From DATBIS01 sp036556805 (lineage in GTDB: Bacteria > Actinomycetota > UBA4738 > HRBIN12), in assembly GCA_036556805.1 (NCBI GenBank), contig DATBIS010000121.1:1-35808 (forward strand): DNA of 35,808 nt, given 5' to 3'. The notes beneath the pieces are model-generated. The model ran no database searches. It saw nothing but the letters and a program-made list of their open reading frames with translations, and was not told where the DNA came from. A program made the position numbers and the translations under genes. Every line of letters begins with the position of its first letter. The first letter of the stretch is position 1. Below, piece after piece: positions 21,639 to 29,784 of this stretch.

Positions 21639-22429
21639 CCGACCCCGGTCTGCCGGGTCCGTCCTTCGGGACGAACCCGAGCTTCGTGGACCTCCTCCGG
21701 GCCTCGCGGCCGGAGGCCCTGCCGCCGGCTCTCCGGCAACCCGTCGCCGCCACGGAGCTGTCGCTGCCGCACGGCACCACCGTGCTCGGCTTGAAGTACG
21801 TCGACGGCATGCTCATGGCCGGCGACCGGCGCGCGACGAGCGGCAACCTCATCGCCGACGCGAAGATGCGCAAGGTGTTCCCGGCGGACGACTACTCCGC
21901 GATCGCGATCGCCGGCGCGGCGGGGCAGGCCGTCGAGATCGTGAAGCTCTTCCAGCTCGAGCTGGAGCACTACGAGAAGATCACCGGCGACCGGCTCTCG
22001 CTCGAGGGCAAGGCCAATCGGCTCGCGCAGATGATCCGCGGGAACCTGCCGGCGGCCATGCAAGGTCTCGTCGTGGTGCCGCTCTTCGGCGGGTTCGACG
22101 AGCGACGCGGTGAGGGACGCATCTTCTACTACGACGCCACGGGCGGCCGGTGGGAAGAGGACGACTTCCAGACCACCGGCTCCGGAGGGATGTCCGCGAA
22201 GAACTCGCTCAAGAAGCGCTGGCGGGCCGGGCTCTCGCGCGAGGAGGCGACGCGCGTGGCCGTCGAGGCGCTGCTGGACGCCGCGGAGGACGACTCCGCA
22301 ACGGGCGGGCCCGACCTTTCGCGCGGCATCCTCCCGAACCTGGTGGCCGTGACGGCGGAGGGTTCGGCCGACGTGCCGGAGGCCGAGGTCTCGGAGGCGG
22401 CCCAGGCCGTGCTCGCGGAGCGCTCCTGA
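21635..22429 (+). CDS. prcB: Proteasome beta subunit PrcB
   Basis: The catalytic subunit of the 20S core, 264 aa. A propeptide of about 47 residues ends at LPHG, and Thr48 (TTVLGLKYVDG) becomes the N-terminal nucleophile after self-cleavage. Nearby conserved elements are MAGDRRATSGNLIADAKMRKV and GAAGQAVEIVKLFQLELEHYE. The C-terminal half has GSGGMSAKNSLKKRW and a tail rich in Ala/Glu. The GTG start overlaps the pup stop. The prcA ATG follows the stop by one base, so the two rings are produced together. The propeptide contains FGTNPSFVDLLR, a conserved actinobacterial element thought to assist assembly. Confidence 0.95.
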   Translation: MTDPGLPGPSFGTNPSFVDLLRASRPEALPPALRQPVAATELSLPHGTTVLGLKYVDGMLMAGDRRATSGNLIADAKMRKVFPADDYSAIAIAGAAGQAVEIVKLFQLELEHYEKITGDRLSLEGKANRLAQMIRGNLPAAMQGLVVVPLFGGFDERRGEGRIFYYDATGGRWEEDDFQTTGSGGMSAKNSLKKRWRAGLSREEATRVAVEALLDAAEDDSATGGPDLSRGILPNLVAVTAEGSADVPEAEVSEAAQAVLAERS

Positions 22430-22430
22430 C

Positions 22431-23120
22431 ATGTCGTTCATCCCGTACGTCGGACCCGAACAGCGGGTGAAGGAGTTCTCGGACTACGCGCACAAGGGCA
22501 TCGCTCGCGGTCGTTCGGTGATCGGCTGCGAGTACGCGGACGGGCTGCTGTTCATCGCGGAGAACCCGTCGGCGACCCTGCACAAGATCAGCGAGATCTA
22601 CGACCGCATCGCGTTCGCTGGCGTCGGCAAGTACAGCGAGTTCGAGGACCTTCGCATCGCGGGCGTGCGGCTCGCCGACCTTCGCGGGTACTCGTACGGC
22701 CGCGAGGACGTGAAGGCGCGCGACCTCGCGAACGCGTACTCGCAGGCGCTGTCGATGTCCTTCACGCAGCAGATGAAGCCGTACGAGGTGGAGATCCTCG
22801 TCGGCGAGGTGGACGGGGACGCAAGCGGGAACGTGCTCTACCACGTCCTGTTCGACGGGAGCGTGACCGACGAGCACGGCTATATCGCGATGGGAGGCCA
22901 CGCGGAGGACCTCATGACCGCCCTGCAGCAGCAGTACCGGGAGAACTGGGACCTCGCGACGGCCGTGCGGGCGTGCGTGCAGGTCCTCGGGTCGCCCGAC
23001 GGTCGCACGATCGAACCCGCCGCGATCGAGGCGGGCGTGGTGGACCGCACCCGGACGCAGCGCCGGAAGTTCCGCCGGCTCGACGACGCCGAAGTCGCCC
23101 AGATCCTGGGCGGGTCCTGA
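22431..23120 (+). CDS. prcA: Proteasome alpha subunit PrcA
   Basis: The outer-ring subunit of the 20S core, 229 aa, non-catalytic and forming the gate. The N-terminus MSFIPYVGPEQRVKEFSDY is the gating segment. RSVIGCEYADGLLFIAEN, HKISEIYDRIAFAGVGKYSEFE and RGYSYGREDVKARDLAN are family landmarks. Mpa docks its C-terminus between neighbouring alpha subunits. The C-terminal tail RKFRRLDDAEVAQILGGS is charged. It starts one base after the prcB stop, so translation is coupled. The pafA GTG lies 16 bases after its stop. Size and order are typical of Actinobacteria. Confidence 0.95.
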   Translation: MSFIPYVGPEQRVKEFSDYAHKGIARGRSVIGCEYADGLLFIAENPSATLHKISEIYDRIAFAGVGKYSEFEDLRIAGVRLADLRGYSYGREDVKARDLANAYSQALSMSFTQQMKPYEVEILVGEVDGDASGNVLYHVLFDGSVTDEHGYIAMGGHAEDLMTALQQQYRENWDLATAVRACVQVLGSPDGRTIEPAAIEAGVVDRTRTQRRKFRRLDDAEVAQILGGS

Positions 23121-23136
23121 GGCCGGGGGGCCGGAC

Positions 23137-24495
23137 GTGGACCGGCGCATCTTCGGCCTCGAGAACGAGTACGGGGTCACCTGCACCTTTCGCGGGCAGC
23201 GTCGCCTCTCGCCGGACGAGGTCGCCCGGTACCTGTTCCGTCGCGTCGTGCACTGGGGACGTTCCTCGAACGTGTTCCTCGAGAACGGCGCGCGCCTGTA
23301 CCTCGACGTCGGCTCCCATCCGGAGTACGCCACGCCGGAGTGCGACGACATCGCCGAGCTCGTCACGCACGACAAGGCGGGGGAGCGGATCCTCGAAGGA
23401 CTGCTGGGCGCCGCCGAGATGCGCCTGCACGAAGAGGGCATCTCGGGCCAGGTGTACCTGTTCAAGAACAACACGGACTCGGCGGGAAACTCCTACGGCT
23501 GCCACGAGAACTATCTCGTGGCGCGGCACGGCGAGTTCGCGAGGATGGCGGACGTCCTCATCCCGTTCTTCGTAACTCGTCAGATCTACTGCGGCGCAGG
23601 CAAGGTGCTCCATGGCCCCCGCGGCGCCCAGTACTGCATCTCGCAGCGCGCCGAGCATATCTGGGAGGGCGTCTCGTCGGCCACCACGCGCTCGCGGCCG
23701 ATCATCAACACGCGAGACGAGCCGCACGCCGATGCCGAGCGCTTCCGCCGCCTGCACGTGATCGTGGGCGACTCGAACATGAACGAGTTCACGACGTTCA
23801 TGAAGGTCGGCATCACCGACCTCGTCCTGCGGATGGTCGAGGGCAACACCGTGATGCGCGACCTCACGCTCGAGAACCCGATCCGCGCGATCCGCGAGAT
23901 CTCCCACGACACCTCGTGCAAGCGCAAGGTGAAGCTCGCGAACGGGCGTGAGCTCTCGGCGATCGAGATCCAGACGGAGTACTACGAGAAGACCGCGCGG
24001 TTCATCGAGCGCCGCGGGCCGGACGAGGTTTCGAAGCAGCTGCTCGAGGAGTGGCGCGAGGCGCTGGAGGCGCTCGGCGGCGGCGCGCCGGAGCGGCTGG
24101 GCCGCAAGGTGGACTGGGTGACGAAGCGAGCGATGCTCGAGGCCTACATGGCTCGCAACGATCTTCCGCTCGCGTCGCCTCGCGTCGCGCTGCTCGACCT
24201 CGCGTACCACGACGTGAACCGGTCGCGTGGGCTCTACTACGTGATCGAGAAGGCCGGCAGGGTCGAGCGCGTCACCGAGGACCACGAGATCACCCTCGCG
24301 ATGCGTGAGCCGCCCCAGACCACGCGTGCGAAGCTGCGCGGGGACTTCATCAAGCAGGCGAAGGCGAAACGGCGCGACTACACGGTCGACTGGGTGCACC
24401 TGAAGCTGAACGACCAGGCACAGCGCACGGTGCTGTGCAAGGACCCCTTCAAGAGCGTGGACGAGCGCGTCGAGCAGCTCATCGCGCACATGTGA
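23137..24495 (+). CDS. pafA: Pup ligase PafA
   Basis: A protein of 452 aa that joins the C-terminal glutamate side chain of Pup to substrate lysines using ATP. It shares the glutamine-synthetase-like fold with Dop. N-terminal RRIFGLENEYGVTC carries metal-binding Glu residues. Asp57 in LYLDVGSHPEYATPEC is the probable catalytic base. KNNTDSAGNSYGCHENYL, PIINTRDEPHAD, MREPPQTTRAKLRG and a C-terminal domain with DYTVDWVHLKLNDQ, which helps bind Pup, complete it. It lacks the Dop loop between residues 20 and 45, which separates it from the dop gene upstream. GTG start. A small membrane-protein gene begins 30 bases downstream. Confidence 0.95.
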   Translation: MDRRIFGLENEYGVTCTFRGQRRLSPDEVARYLFRRVVHWGRSSNVFLENGARLYLDVGSHPEYATPECDDIAELVTHDKAGERILEGLLGAAEMRLHEEGISGQVYLFKNNTDSAGNSYGCHENYLVARHGEFARMADVLIPFFVTRQIYCGAGKVLHGPRGAQYCISQRAEHIWEGVSSATTRSRPIINTRDEPHADAERFRRLHVIVGDSNMNEFTTFMKVGITDLVLRMVEGNTVMRDLTLENPIRAIREISHDTSCKRKVKLANGRELSAIEIQTEYYEKTARFIERRGPDEVSKQLLEEWREALEALGGGAPERLGRKVDWVTKRAMLEAYMARNDLPLASPRVALLDLAYHDVNRSRGLYYVIEKAGRVERVTEDHEITLAMREPPQTTRAKLRGDFIKQAKAKRRDYTVDWVHLKLNDQAQRTVLCKDPFKSVDERVEQLIAHM

Positions 24496-24525
24496 CGTGA
24501 TGAGGCGAGGAGAGGGACGAGCTCC

Positions 24526-24816
24526 GTGACCGGCCCCGAGGCGGGTCGTCCGGTCCCGCCGCGTCCGGATCCCGAGGACGCGCCGCCGCCCGGCACCACG
24601 ATCGACGTTCGTCTGCTGCTCTGGATCACGGGCATCACGAACGCGATCCTCGTCGGGCTCGTGGCGGCGGGCGCCGGCGGTCACTGGCTGGTCGTGCTGT
24701 TGTTCCTCGTCGACGTCGGGCTGCTCGTCGTGTGGTCGTCGATCGGCCACCGCTTCATGCTCGCCCTCGGCGAGCGGATCGGCGAGCGGATCAGCCGGCG
24801 TCGATCAGGAAGCTGA
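24526..24816 (+). CDS. Small two-helix membrane protein downstream of pafA
   Basis: I do not recognise this 96-aa protein. The N-terminal 25 residues are proline-rich (GRPVPPRPDPEDAPPPG). Two hydrophobic segments follow: about 29-49 (LLLWITGITNAILVGLVAAG) and about 53-70 (WLVVLLFLVDVGLLVVWSS). The C-terminus is basic (RIGERISRRRSGS). Both ends are probably cytoplasmic. The GTG start has GAGGAGAGGGA upstream at a generous distance. It lies on the pafA strand and its last 12 bases overlap the convergent DUF3866 gene. Its position suggests co-transcription with the pupylation genes but shows no function. Confidence 0.6.
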   Translation: MTGPEAGRPVPPRPDPEDAPPPGTTIDVRLLLWITGITNAILVGLVAAGAGGHWLVVLLFLVDVGLLVVWSSIGHRFMLALGERIGERISRRRSGS

Positions 24817-25899
24817 CCAGCGGCGAGACTCGGCCGCGAGCCGTCCCGCGAGCACCCCGGCCGCGCCCGCCGCGAGGAAGAACTCGGGGTCGTCCGCGAC
24901 GCCACGGCCCATCGTCCGCACGTCGAGACCGCGGCGCGCGAGCTCGTCGACCGCCGGGTTCCCGGTGACCTCCACGAGCTGATGGCGGGCTTCGAGCCCC
25001 GCGTCGCGGAGCGCCGACCACACCGCCTCGCGCCGCTCGTCGTCCTCCAGCGCCGGAACGGCGACGTTCGTCTCCACGAGGCAGACCCTGGAGAGGATCG
25101 TGAGCGAGTGGTGCGACACGACTCGGTGCCGCTCCCGCGTGTCCGCGAATGACACGCGGAGGGCGGGAATCGGACGCCCGCCCAGCGCTGCGACCGCGTT
25201 CAGCGCGTTGCCGCTCGCGAGCGCGCTCACACCCCACGTGGTCTCGGTGCCGACGTTGCCGGGGCCGTCGGCCACCACCACGGCATCGGCGCGAAGGATC
25301 TCGCTCGCCGCGAGGAGGCCGCTCCAGATCGTCACGGCCTCGAGCTCCCCGCCGAACGCCTGCCCGCACGTGATCCACTCGTCCAAGAGCCCGGCGTCAC
25401 GGAGCTCGACGACCAGCCGGGAGAACGACCCCGCGAGCGCCGCCCCGTCCGTCATCACGTACGCGACGCGGGCGTCCGGCAGCGCGGCCTTCATGCCGGC
25501 CGCGACCGGCCCCACCATCGAGTGGAGCGGCGCGCACACGACCGGCAGCCCGTGCAGGTCGGCGTGCTCGAGCCGCTCGGCCTCCCGCTCCTCGACGGCG
25601 GCGACCGCGGTCTGCAACGGTGTGTAGCGGGCCTTCATCACGCGGCCGGGGAGCTCGTCGTCGACCGGCTCGCGGCCGAGCACCGCGATCACGAAATGCA
25701 CGCCGCCGGTGCCGAGCCCGAGCTCGACCGCCGTCGTGTTGAGCAACACCTCGTCGCCCGCGGTCACCGGGCCGACGAGCGCGGGGTACGCGATCGCGCG
25801 GGCGAGCTGGTGCGTGCCCTCGATCGCCACCTCCAGCTCGTGCGCGCCGGGGCGCGCCTCACCGAGCGCGGTCACGACCGCGCGTCGTCGGCGGATCAT
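24805..25899 (-). CDS. DUF3866 family protein
   Basis: A protein of 364 aa without membrane segments. The order of motifs YPALVGPVTAGDEVLLNTTAV, GTGGVHFVIAVLG, YTPLQTAVAAVEERE, GLPVVCAPLHSMVGPVA and DGPGNVGTETTWGVSALA matches DUF3866, a family of unknown function common in Actinobacteria and Firmicutes. Glycine-rich loops such as DGPGNVGTETTWG could bind a nucleotide or cofactor, but no catalytic signature is known to me. It is the only minus-strand gene inside the proteasome block, convergent with the small membrane protein and divergent from pafB with 44 bases between start codons. A shared divergent promoter with pafB is likely. Confidence 0.82.
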   Translation of the reverse strand: MIRRRRAVVTALGEARPGAHELEVAIEGTHQLARAIAYPALVGPVTAGDEVLLNTTAVELGLGTGGVHFVIAVLGREPVDDELPGRVMKARYTPLQTAVAAVEEREAERLEHADLHGLPVVCAPLHSMVGPVAAGMKAALPDARVAYVMTDGAALAGSFSRLVVELRDAGLLDEWITCGQAFGGELEAVTIWSGLLAASEILRADAVVVADGPGNVGTETTWGVSALASGNALNAVAALGGRPIPALRVSFADTRERHRVVSHHSLTILSRVCLVETNVAVPALEDDERREAVWSALRDAGLEARHQLVEVTGNPAVDELARRGLDVRTMGRGVADDPEFFLAAGAAGVLAGRLAAESRRWSAS

Positions 25900-25930
25900 C
25901 GGTGGCTCCGGAGCCCGAACACGGCGCGGA

Positions 25931-25936
25931 TATGAT
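25931..25936 (+). promoter_or_regulatory. -10 box TATGAT of pafB, leaderless arrangement
   Basis: TATGAT is the best -10 match among the leaderless candidates. Seven bases separate it from the pafB ATG at 25944. It lies in the 44-base divergent gap with the DUF3866 gene. Confidence 0.5.
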
Positions 25937-25943
25937 GCCGCAG

Positions 25944-26891
25944 ATGGAGCCTCTCGAACGACTGTTGAACCTCGTCGGGCTCCTGCTCGAGACGCGCCGG
26001 CCGCTCACGTTCGATGAGATCCGCGAGGCGATGCCCGAGGCGTACGGCGGCGAGAACATCGAGAGCGCGAAGCGCAAGTTCGAACGCGACAAGGACGATT
26101 TGCGGGCGTACGACATCCCGCTCGAGATCCACGACATCGACGCGTGGGGCACGGAGCAGGGCTACGTGATCCCCAAGGAGGCGTACTACCTCCCCGAGAT
26201 CTCGTTCACGGCCGAGGAGATGGCGGCGCTCTACGTGGCGGCGCAGACCGAAGACGAGGACCGGACGGCCGCGAAGGCCGTCCGGAAGCTGCTGTACGGG
26301 TCCGAGGGCGGTGTGCTCGCCGGCCTCGCGGGAAGCCCGCTCGCGGCCGGCTCCGATACGCCGAATCGGCGCCTGCTCGCCGCCGCGGAGGCCGCGTTGC
26401 GACAGCGGCGCGTGAGCTTCGGCTACCGCACGTCCGCGGGCCGTGCCTCCGAGCGCGACGTCGACGCGTACGCGATGGTCTCCCGTGGCGGCCGCTGGTA
26501 CCTGGTCGGCCACGATCGCGAGCGCGACGACGTGCGCGCCTTCCGGCTCTCCCGCATGACCACCGAGATCGACGACCGTGGCGAGGGGAGCTCGCCCCCG
26601 GAGGACTTCCGGGCGGCCGAGCACGTCCAGGCGCCGGCGGGCGACGGCGATCCCACGCAGGTCGCCCGCATCCTGTTCGCTCCCGACGTCGCATGGTGGG
26701 CGACCACAGGGCTGCCGGGGGCTCATCGTCGGACGCCGACGACGGACGGGCGCGTGGAGGTGTCCGTCCCGCTCGGCGACGAGGCCGCCGTCGCGGACTG
26801 GGTGCTCGGGTTCGGGCCCGACGCCGAGGCCGTGTCGCCCCTCGCGCTTCGCGACGAGGTCGTCCGAAGGCTGCGCGAGGCCGCGCGGTGA
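25944..26891 (+). CDS. pafB: WYL-domain transcriptional regulator PafB
   Basis: A regulator subunit of 315 aa. An N-terminal winged-helix region (LLNLVGLLLETRRPLTFDEIREAM, KFERDKDDLRAYDIPLEI) is followed by a WYL domain (YRTSAGRASERDVDAYAM, then GGRWYLVGHDRERDDVRAFRLSRM) and a C-terminal WCX-type extension. In mycobacteria PafB and PafC form a complex that activates the LexA/RecA-independent DNA-damage response; despite the name (proteasome accessory factor) they do not run the proteasome. The ATG at 25944 fits the TATGAT spacing and conserved N-terminus; an upstream GTG at 25902 would add 14 unlike residues. The end overlaps pafC by four bases (GTGA). Confidence 0.9.
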   Translation: MEPLERLLNLVGLLLETRRPLTFDEIREAMPEAYGGENIESAKRKFERDKDDLRAYDIPLEIHDIDAWGTEQGYVIPKEAYYLPEISFTAEEMAALYVAAQTEDEDRTAAKAVRKLLYGSEGGVLAGLAGSPLAAGSDTPNRRLLAAAEAALRQRRVSFGYRTSAGRASERDVDAYAMVSRGGRWYLVGHDRERDDVRAFRLSRMTTEIDDRGEGSSPPEDFRAAEHVQAPAGDGDPTQVARILFAPDVAWWATTGLPGAHRRTPTTDGRVEVSVPLGDEAAVADWVLGFGPDAEAVSPLALRDEVVRRLREAAR

Positions 26892-27883
26892 CGGCCGAGC
26901 GCTCCAAGGCCGCTCGGGCCTCCGAGCGGCTCGGTCGGATGCTCGTGATCGTGCCGTACCTCGTGCAGCACCCAGGCACGGAAATCGCGGAGGCCGCTCG
27001 CGTGTTCGACGTTCCGGAGCGGGAGCTCCGCGACGACCTCGTGCTGCTGTTCATGGCCGGCCTCCCGCCGTACGGACCCGGCGACCTCATCGAGGTCGAG
27101 ATCGACGAGGACCGCGTCCACATCTCGATGGCCGATCAGTTCTCCCGGCCGCTGCGGCTCACCCGCAACGAGGCGCTCGCTCTGTACCTGCGCGGCACGG
27201 AGCTGCTCGCTACGCCGGGTCTGCCCGATGCCCCCGCGCTCCGTTCGGCGCTCGCGAAACTCGCGGACGGGCTCGGCCCGGAGACCCTGGGTGAGGCCGC
27301 GCGGATCCAGACCGCCGACGCCGGCCGGCCGGCCGAGCTCCTCGACGTGCTCCGCGAGGCGGCCCGCGAGCGCGCGCGGCTCGAGATCGAGTACTTCGCG
27401 GCGTCGACGGGGGAGTGGACGGTTCGCTCGATCGACGCCGAGGAGGTGTTCGCGAGCCTCGGCAACTGGTACGTGGCCGCGTGGGACGTCACGCACGACG
27501 CGGAGCGTCTGTTCCGGGCCGACCGGATCCGGAGCGCTCGCCGCACGGGCGACGCGTTCGAACCGCGCGGGCTGGCCGGGGCCGGACGCGCGCTCTACAC
27601 GCCCTCCGAGGAGGACGTTCCCGTTCGGCTGCTGCTTCGGCCGGCCGCGCGGTGGGTCGCGGAGTATTACGCGGTCGTCGACGAGATCGAACGGCCGGAC
27701 GGCGCCCTGGAGGTGACGCTCCCGGCGCGGCGCCTCGGATGGGTGGCCGGGCTGTTGCTCCGGCTCGGGCCGGACGCGGAGGCCCTCGACCCCCCGGAGC
27801 TGCGGGAACGGGTGAAAGACCTCGCCGGGCGCGCGCTGGAACGGTACGAGGGGCCGGAGCGCGGTGCCCCCCGAGTGGGGTAG
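26888..27883 (+). CDS. pafC: WYL-domain transcriptional regulator PafC
   Basis: The partner of PafB, 331 aa from a GTG overlapping the pafB stop. The winged-helix region ASERLGRMLVIVPYLVQHPG, TEIAEAARVFDVPERELRDDL is followed by a WYL domain whose signature reads NWYVAAWDVTHDAERLFRADRI, Val replacing Leu in the WYL triad as in other PafC proteins. A WCX-like C-terminal part (VPVRLLLRPAARWVAEYY) ends in a proline- and glycine-rich tail. It should work with PafB at DNA-damage promoters. Stop at 27883; nested inverted repeats follow before the next gene. Confidence 0.9.
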   Translation: MTAERSKAARASERLGRMLVIVPYLVQHPGTEIAEAARVFDVPERELRDDLVLLFMAGLPPYGPGDLIEVEIDEDRVHISMADQFSRPLRLTRNEALALYLRGTELLATPGLPDAPALRSALAKLADGLGPETLGEAARIQTADAGRPAELLDVLREAARERARLEIEYFAASTGEWTVRSIDAEEVFASLGNWYVAAWDVTHDAERLFRADRIRSARRTGDAFEPRGLAGAGRALYTPSEEDVPVRLLLRPAARWVAEYYAVVDEIERPDGALEVTLPARRLGWVAGLLLRLGPDAEALDPPELRERVKDLAGRALERYEGPERGAPRVG

Positions 27884-27890
27884 CCCCGTT

Positions 27891-27928
27891 CGGCCCCCCG
27901 GCGCTCAAGCGCCCCGCCCCAAGGGCCG
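27891..27928 (+). terminator. Nested inverted repeats after pafC
   Basis: The outer arms CGGCCC (27891-27896) and GGGCCG (27923-27928) enclose an inner hairpin GGCGC-TCAA-GCGCC (27900-27913). No U-tract follows. It could mark the 3' end of the pafBC transcript or an attenuator before the zinc-ribbon gene. Confidence 0.35.
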
Positions 27929-27942
27929 ATAGCTCCCGTGAG

Positions 27943-28314
27943 ATGACAACCATCCGGACGACCTGCCCCCGATGCGGCGAAGTGGACATGGGCCCCGAGG
28001 CCATCCTCCTGAGCGTTCGCGACAACGGCCGCGAGGGAAGCTACAAATTCACGTGCCCCGGCTGCGCCGACGACGTGGAGAAGCGGGCCGACCGGAAGAT
28101 CGTTGCCCTGCTGGTGTCGGCGGGCGTCGACATCGAGCGCGGCGACGGCGGCATGGGTGGCTCCGACCACCTCTTCGACCGCGAGGTGGAGGAGGGGCCC
28201 GTGAACCCAGAGCTCGCGCCCGGCGGGCCGCCCCTGTCGGCGGACGACCTCATCGAGTTCCACTACCTGCTCGAGGACGACCGCTACATCCAGGACTTCC
28301 TCGCCACGCAGTAG
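27943..28314 (+). CDS. Zinc-ribbon protein of unknown function
   Basis: I do not recognise a named family. The 123-aa protein has two CxxC knuckles, Cys8/Cys11 (CPRCGEVDMG) and Cys38/Cys41 (FTCPGCADDVEKR), 27 residues apart, which should bind one zinc in a ribbon fold. The middle is charged and the C-terminus helical and acidic (LSADDLIEFHYLLEDDRYIQ). No membrane helix. Its ATG follows a TAGCTC-like box by seven bases, so leaderless expression is possible. It sits between pafC and the tat genes; its position hints at actinobacterial conservation, not at function. Confidence 0.7.
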   Translation: MTTIRTTCPRCGEVDMGPEAILLSVRDNGREGSYKFTCPGCADDVEKRADRKIVALLVSAGVDIERGDGGMGGSDHLFDREVEEGPVNPELAPGGPPLSADDLIEFHYLLEDDRYIQDFLATQ

Positions 28315-28320
28315 GCCCGG

Positions 28321-28326
28321 TAGCAT
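28321..28326 (+). promoter_or_regulatory. -10 box TAGCAT, leaderless arrangement
   Basis: TAGCAT is followed by six bases and the GTG at 28333. It lies in the 18-base gap after the zinc-ribbon gene. There is no ribosome-binding site. Confidence 0.45.
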
Positions 28327-28332
28327 CGGGTC

Positions 28333-28557
28333 GTGACCACCTGGCTCCTCGTGTGGCTCGTCGTGTCCCTCGTCGTGGGCGGTGCGCTCGCCGCGATCCT
28401 CGTCGGGCTCATCCAACGGCTCATCGTGCTGAGCCGCGCGCTGCGGCAGTTCCAGGACGAGCTGCAGCCCACGGCGGACGCGATCAAGCGCGAGAGCGCC
28501 CGCGCCGCCGAGCGCTCCGGCTCGATCGGGGAGCGAGCCGCCTTCCGCCGTGCCTGA
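28333..28557 (+). CDS. Small one-helix membrane protein
   Basis: A protein of 74 aa. A single long hydrophobic segment occupies about residues 4-27 (LLVWLVVSLVVGGALAAILV). An amphipathic, probably cytoplasmic helix follows (RALRQFQDELQPTADAIKRE) with a basic end. No family was recognised. The layout resembles DUF948- or TatA-like proteins, but the glycine hinge of TatA is not evident. The GTG is supported by the -10 box spacing only. It precedes the tatA/B gene by 43 bases and may share its membrane context. Confidence 0.55.
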   Translation: MTTWLLVWLVVSLVVGGALAAILVGLIQRLIVLSRALRQFQDELQPTADAIKRESARAAERSGSIGERAAFRRA

Positions 28558-28567
28558 AGGGCCGGGG

Positions 28568-28573
28568 TAGACT
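28568..28573 (+). promoter_or_regulatory. -10 box TAGACT before tatA/B
   Basis: TAGACT predicts a start near 28580 and a leader of about 21 bases before the ATG at 28601. No Shine-Dalgarno site is visible in that leader, which ends AACCGCCCC. Confidence 0.4.
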
Positions 28574-28600
28574 CGATCCGAGTCGACCGCCAACCGCCCC

Positions 28601-28999
28601 ATGCTGAACATCGGACCGCTCGAGCTGCTGCTCATCTTCCTCATCGCGCTGATCGTGGTGGGGCCCAAGAAGCTGCCCGACCTCGGCCGCACGATCGGCC
28701 GGGGCATGCGGGAGTTCCGCAAGGCGCAGGACGAGGTGCGCCAGAGCCTGCAGTTCGACGAGCTGCGTGACGTGAAGCGCGACATCGCGGACACGCAGCG
28801 GGGCGTCCGGGAGGCCCTACGATTCGACTCGGCCAAGCCTCGCGGCGAGGGAACGGTGCCCAACGGTGATGCGGTTCCCGAGACCACGCCCCCCGCCTCG
28901 GCGACGCCGGCGACGCCGCCGTCTTCGGGGGCGGCCGAGCCGCCTGCCGTGCCCGACGGGCCCGAGGCGACGCAGGACCCGCCGACCGAGGCCGAATAG
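28601..28999 (+). CDS. Sec-independent translocase subunit TatA/TatB
   Basis: A protein of 132 aa of the twin-arginine export system. A short N-terminal helix (LELLLIFLIALIVVG) is followed by the PKKLPDLGRTIGRGMREF hinge and amphipathic helix, then a charged helix to about residue 80 and a disordered Pro/Ala/Thr-rich tail. The GPKKLPDLGR hinge is shared by TatA and TatB. The length and extended tail favour TatB, but assignment from one gene is uncertain, and a second family member is not in the window. tatC follows after eight bases, so the genes form an operon. Confidence 0.85.
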   Translation: MLNIGPLELLLIFLIALIVVGPKKLPDLGRTIGRGMREFRKAQDEVRQSLQFDELRDVKRDIADTQRGVREALRFDSAKPRGEGTVPNGDAVPETTPPASATPATPPSSGAAEPPAVPDGPEATQDPPTEAE

Positions 29000-29007
29000 A
29001 CCCGTCG

Positions 29008-29784
29008 ATGGCGCTCCTGCCCAGGATCCGGCGCACCTCGAAGAACGCCGAGGGCACGATGACGATCATCGAACACCTCGAGGAACTCCGCTATCGACTG
29101 GTGGTCGCGATCGGGGCGATCGGCGCCGGCTCGATCGCCGGGTGGTTCCTCTACAGCCCGGTCATTCGCCTGTTGATCCATCCCTATTGCGACTACTGGC
29201 AGACGATCCCGCCGGAACGCCGCGTGACCCAGAGCTGCAACCTGTTCTTCAACAGCGCGATCGCGGGCGTCCTCATCAAGCTCAAGGTGGTCGTGTTCCT
29301 CGGGTTCGCGATCGCGCTTCCGATCGTGCTCTATCAGCTCTGGCGGTTCATCGTGCCCGGGCTCAAGGATCGGGAGCGCCGCATGGCGATCCCGTTCGTC
29401 CTTTCGTCGACGGTGCTGTTCGCGCTCGGCATGCTGGTGGCGTACCTCACGTTGCCCAAGGCGCTGTCGTTCCTGCTGGGGTTTGCCGGCGGTCCGTTCG
29501 TGCCGCTGCTCACGGGCGACCAGTTCCTCTCGTTCGTGATCCTCGTCGCGCTCGCGTTCGGCCTGTCGTTCGAGTTCCCGCTGGTGCTCATCTTCCTCTC
29601 GATCGTGGGAATCCTCTCGAGCGCGAAGATGCGTGGCTGGCGAAGGCCGGCGATCCTGTGCATTTCGGTCTTCGCGGCGGTGATCACACCGAGCTCCGAC
29701 CCGTACTCGATGCTCGCGATGATGGTCCCCATGTACCTGTTCTACGAGGGGTCTATCATCGTCACCCGACTGATGGGGAAGTAG
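29008..29784 (+). CDS. tatC: Sec-independent translocase subunit TatC
   Basis: An integral membrane protein of 258 aa, the twin-arginine signal receptor. The N-terminus has the motif MTIIEHLEELRYRL just before the first helix. Six hydrophobic helices are visible. The conserved LSFEFPLVLIFL is in the second half, and the final part has ITPSSDPYSMLAMMVPMYLFYE, the family ending. A 20-residue loop after helix 1 contains two Cys (PYCDYW, QSCNLF) that could pair outside the membrane. The stop overlaps the next gene by one base (TAGTG), suggesting coupled translation. Confidence 0.93.
   Translation: MALLPRIRRTSKNAEGTMTIIEHLEELRYRLVVAIGAIGAGSIAGWFLYSPVIRLLIHPYCDYWQTIPPERRVTQSCNLFFNSAIAGVLIKLKVVVFLGFAIALPIVLYQLWRFIVPGLKDRERRMAIPFVLSSTVLFALGMLVAYLTLPKALSFLLGFAGGPFVPLLTGDQFLSFVILVALAFGLSFEFPLVLIFLSIVGILSSAKMRGWRRPAILCISVFAAVITPSSDPYSMLAMMVPMYLFYEGSIIVTRLMGK

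Noticed and set aside
25900..25943. PafBC-type damage promoter (TTGTC-containing motif) in front of pafB
   Set aside because: Only a good -10 box is visible; I found no TTGTC-like element at the expected distance, so autoregulation is not claimed.
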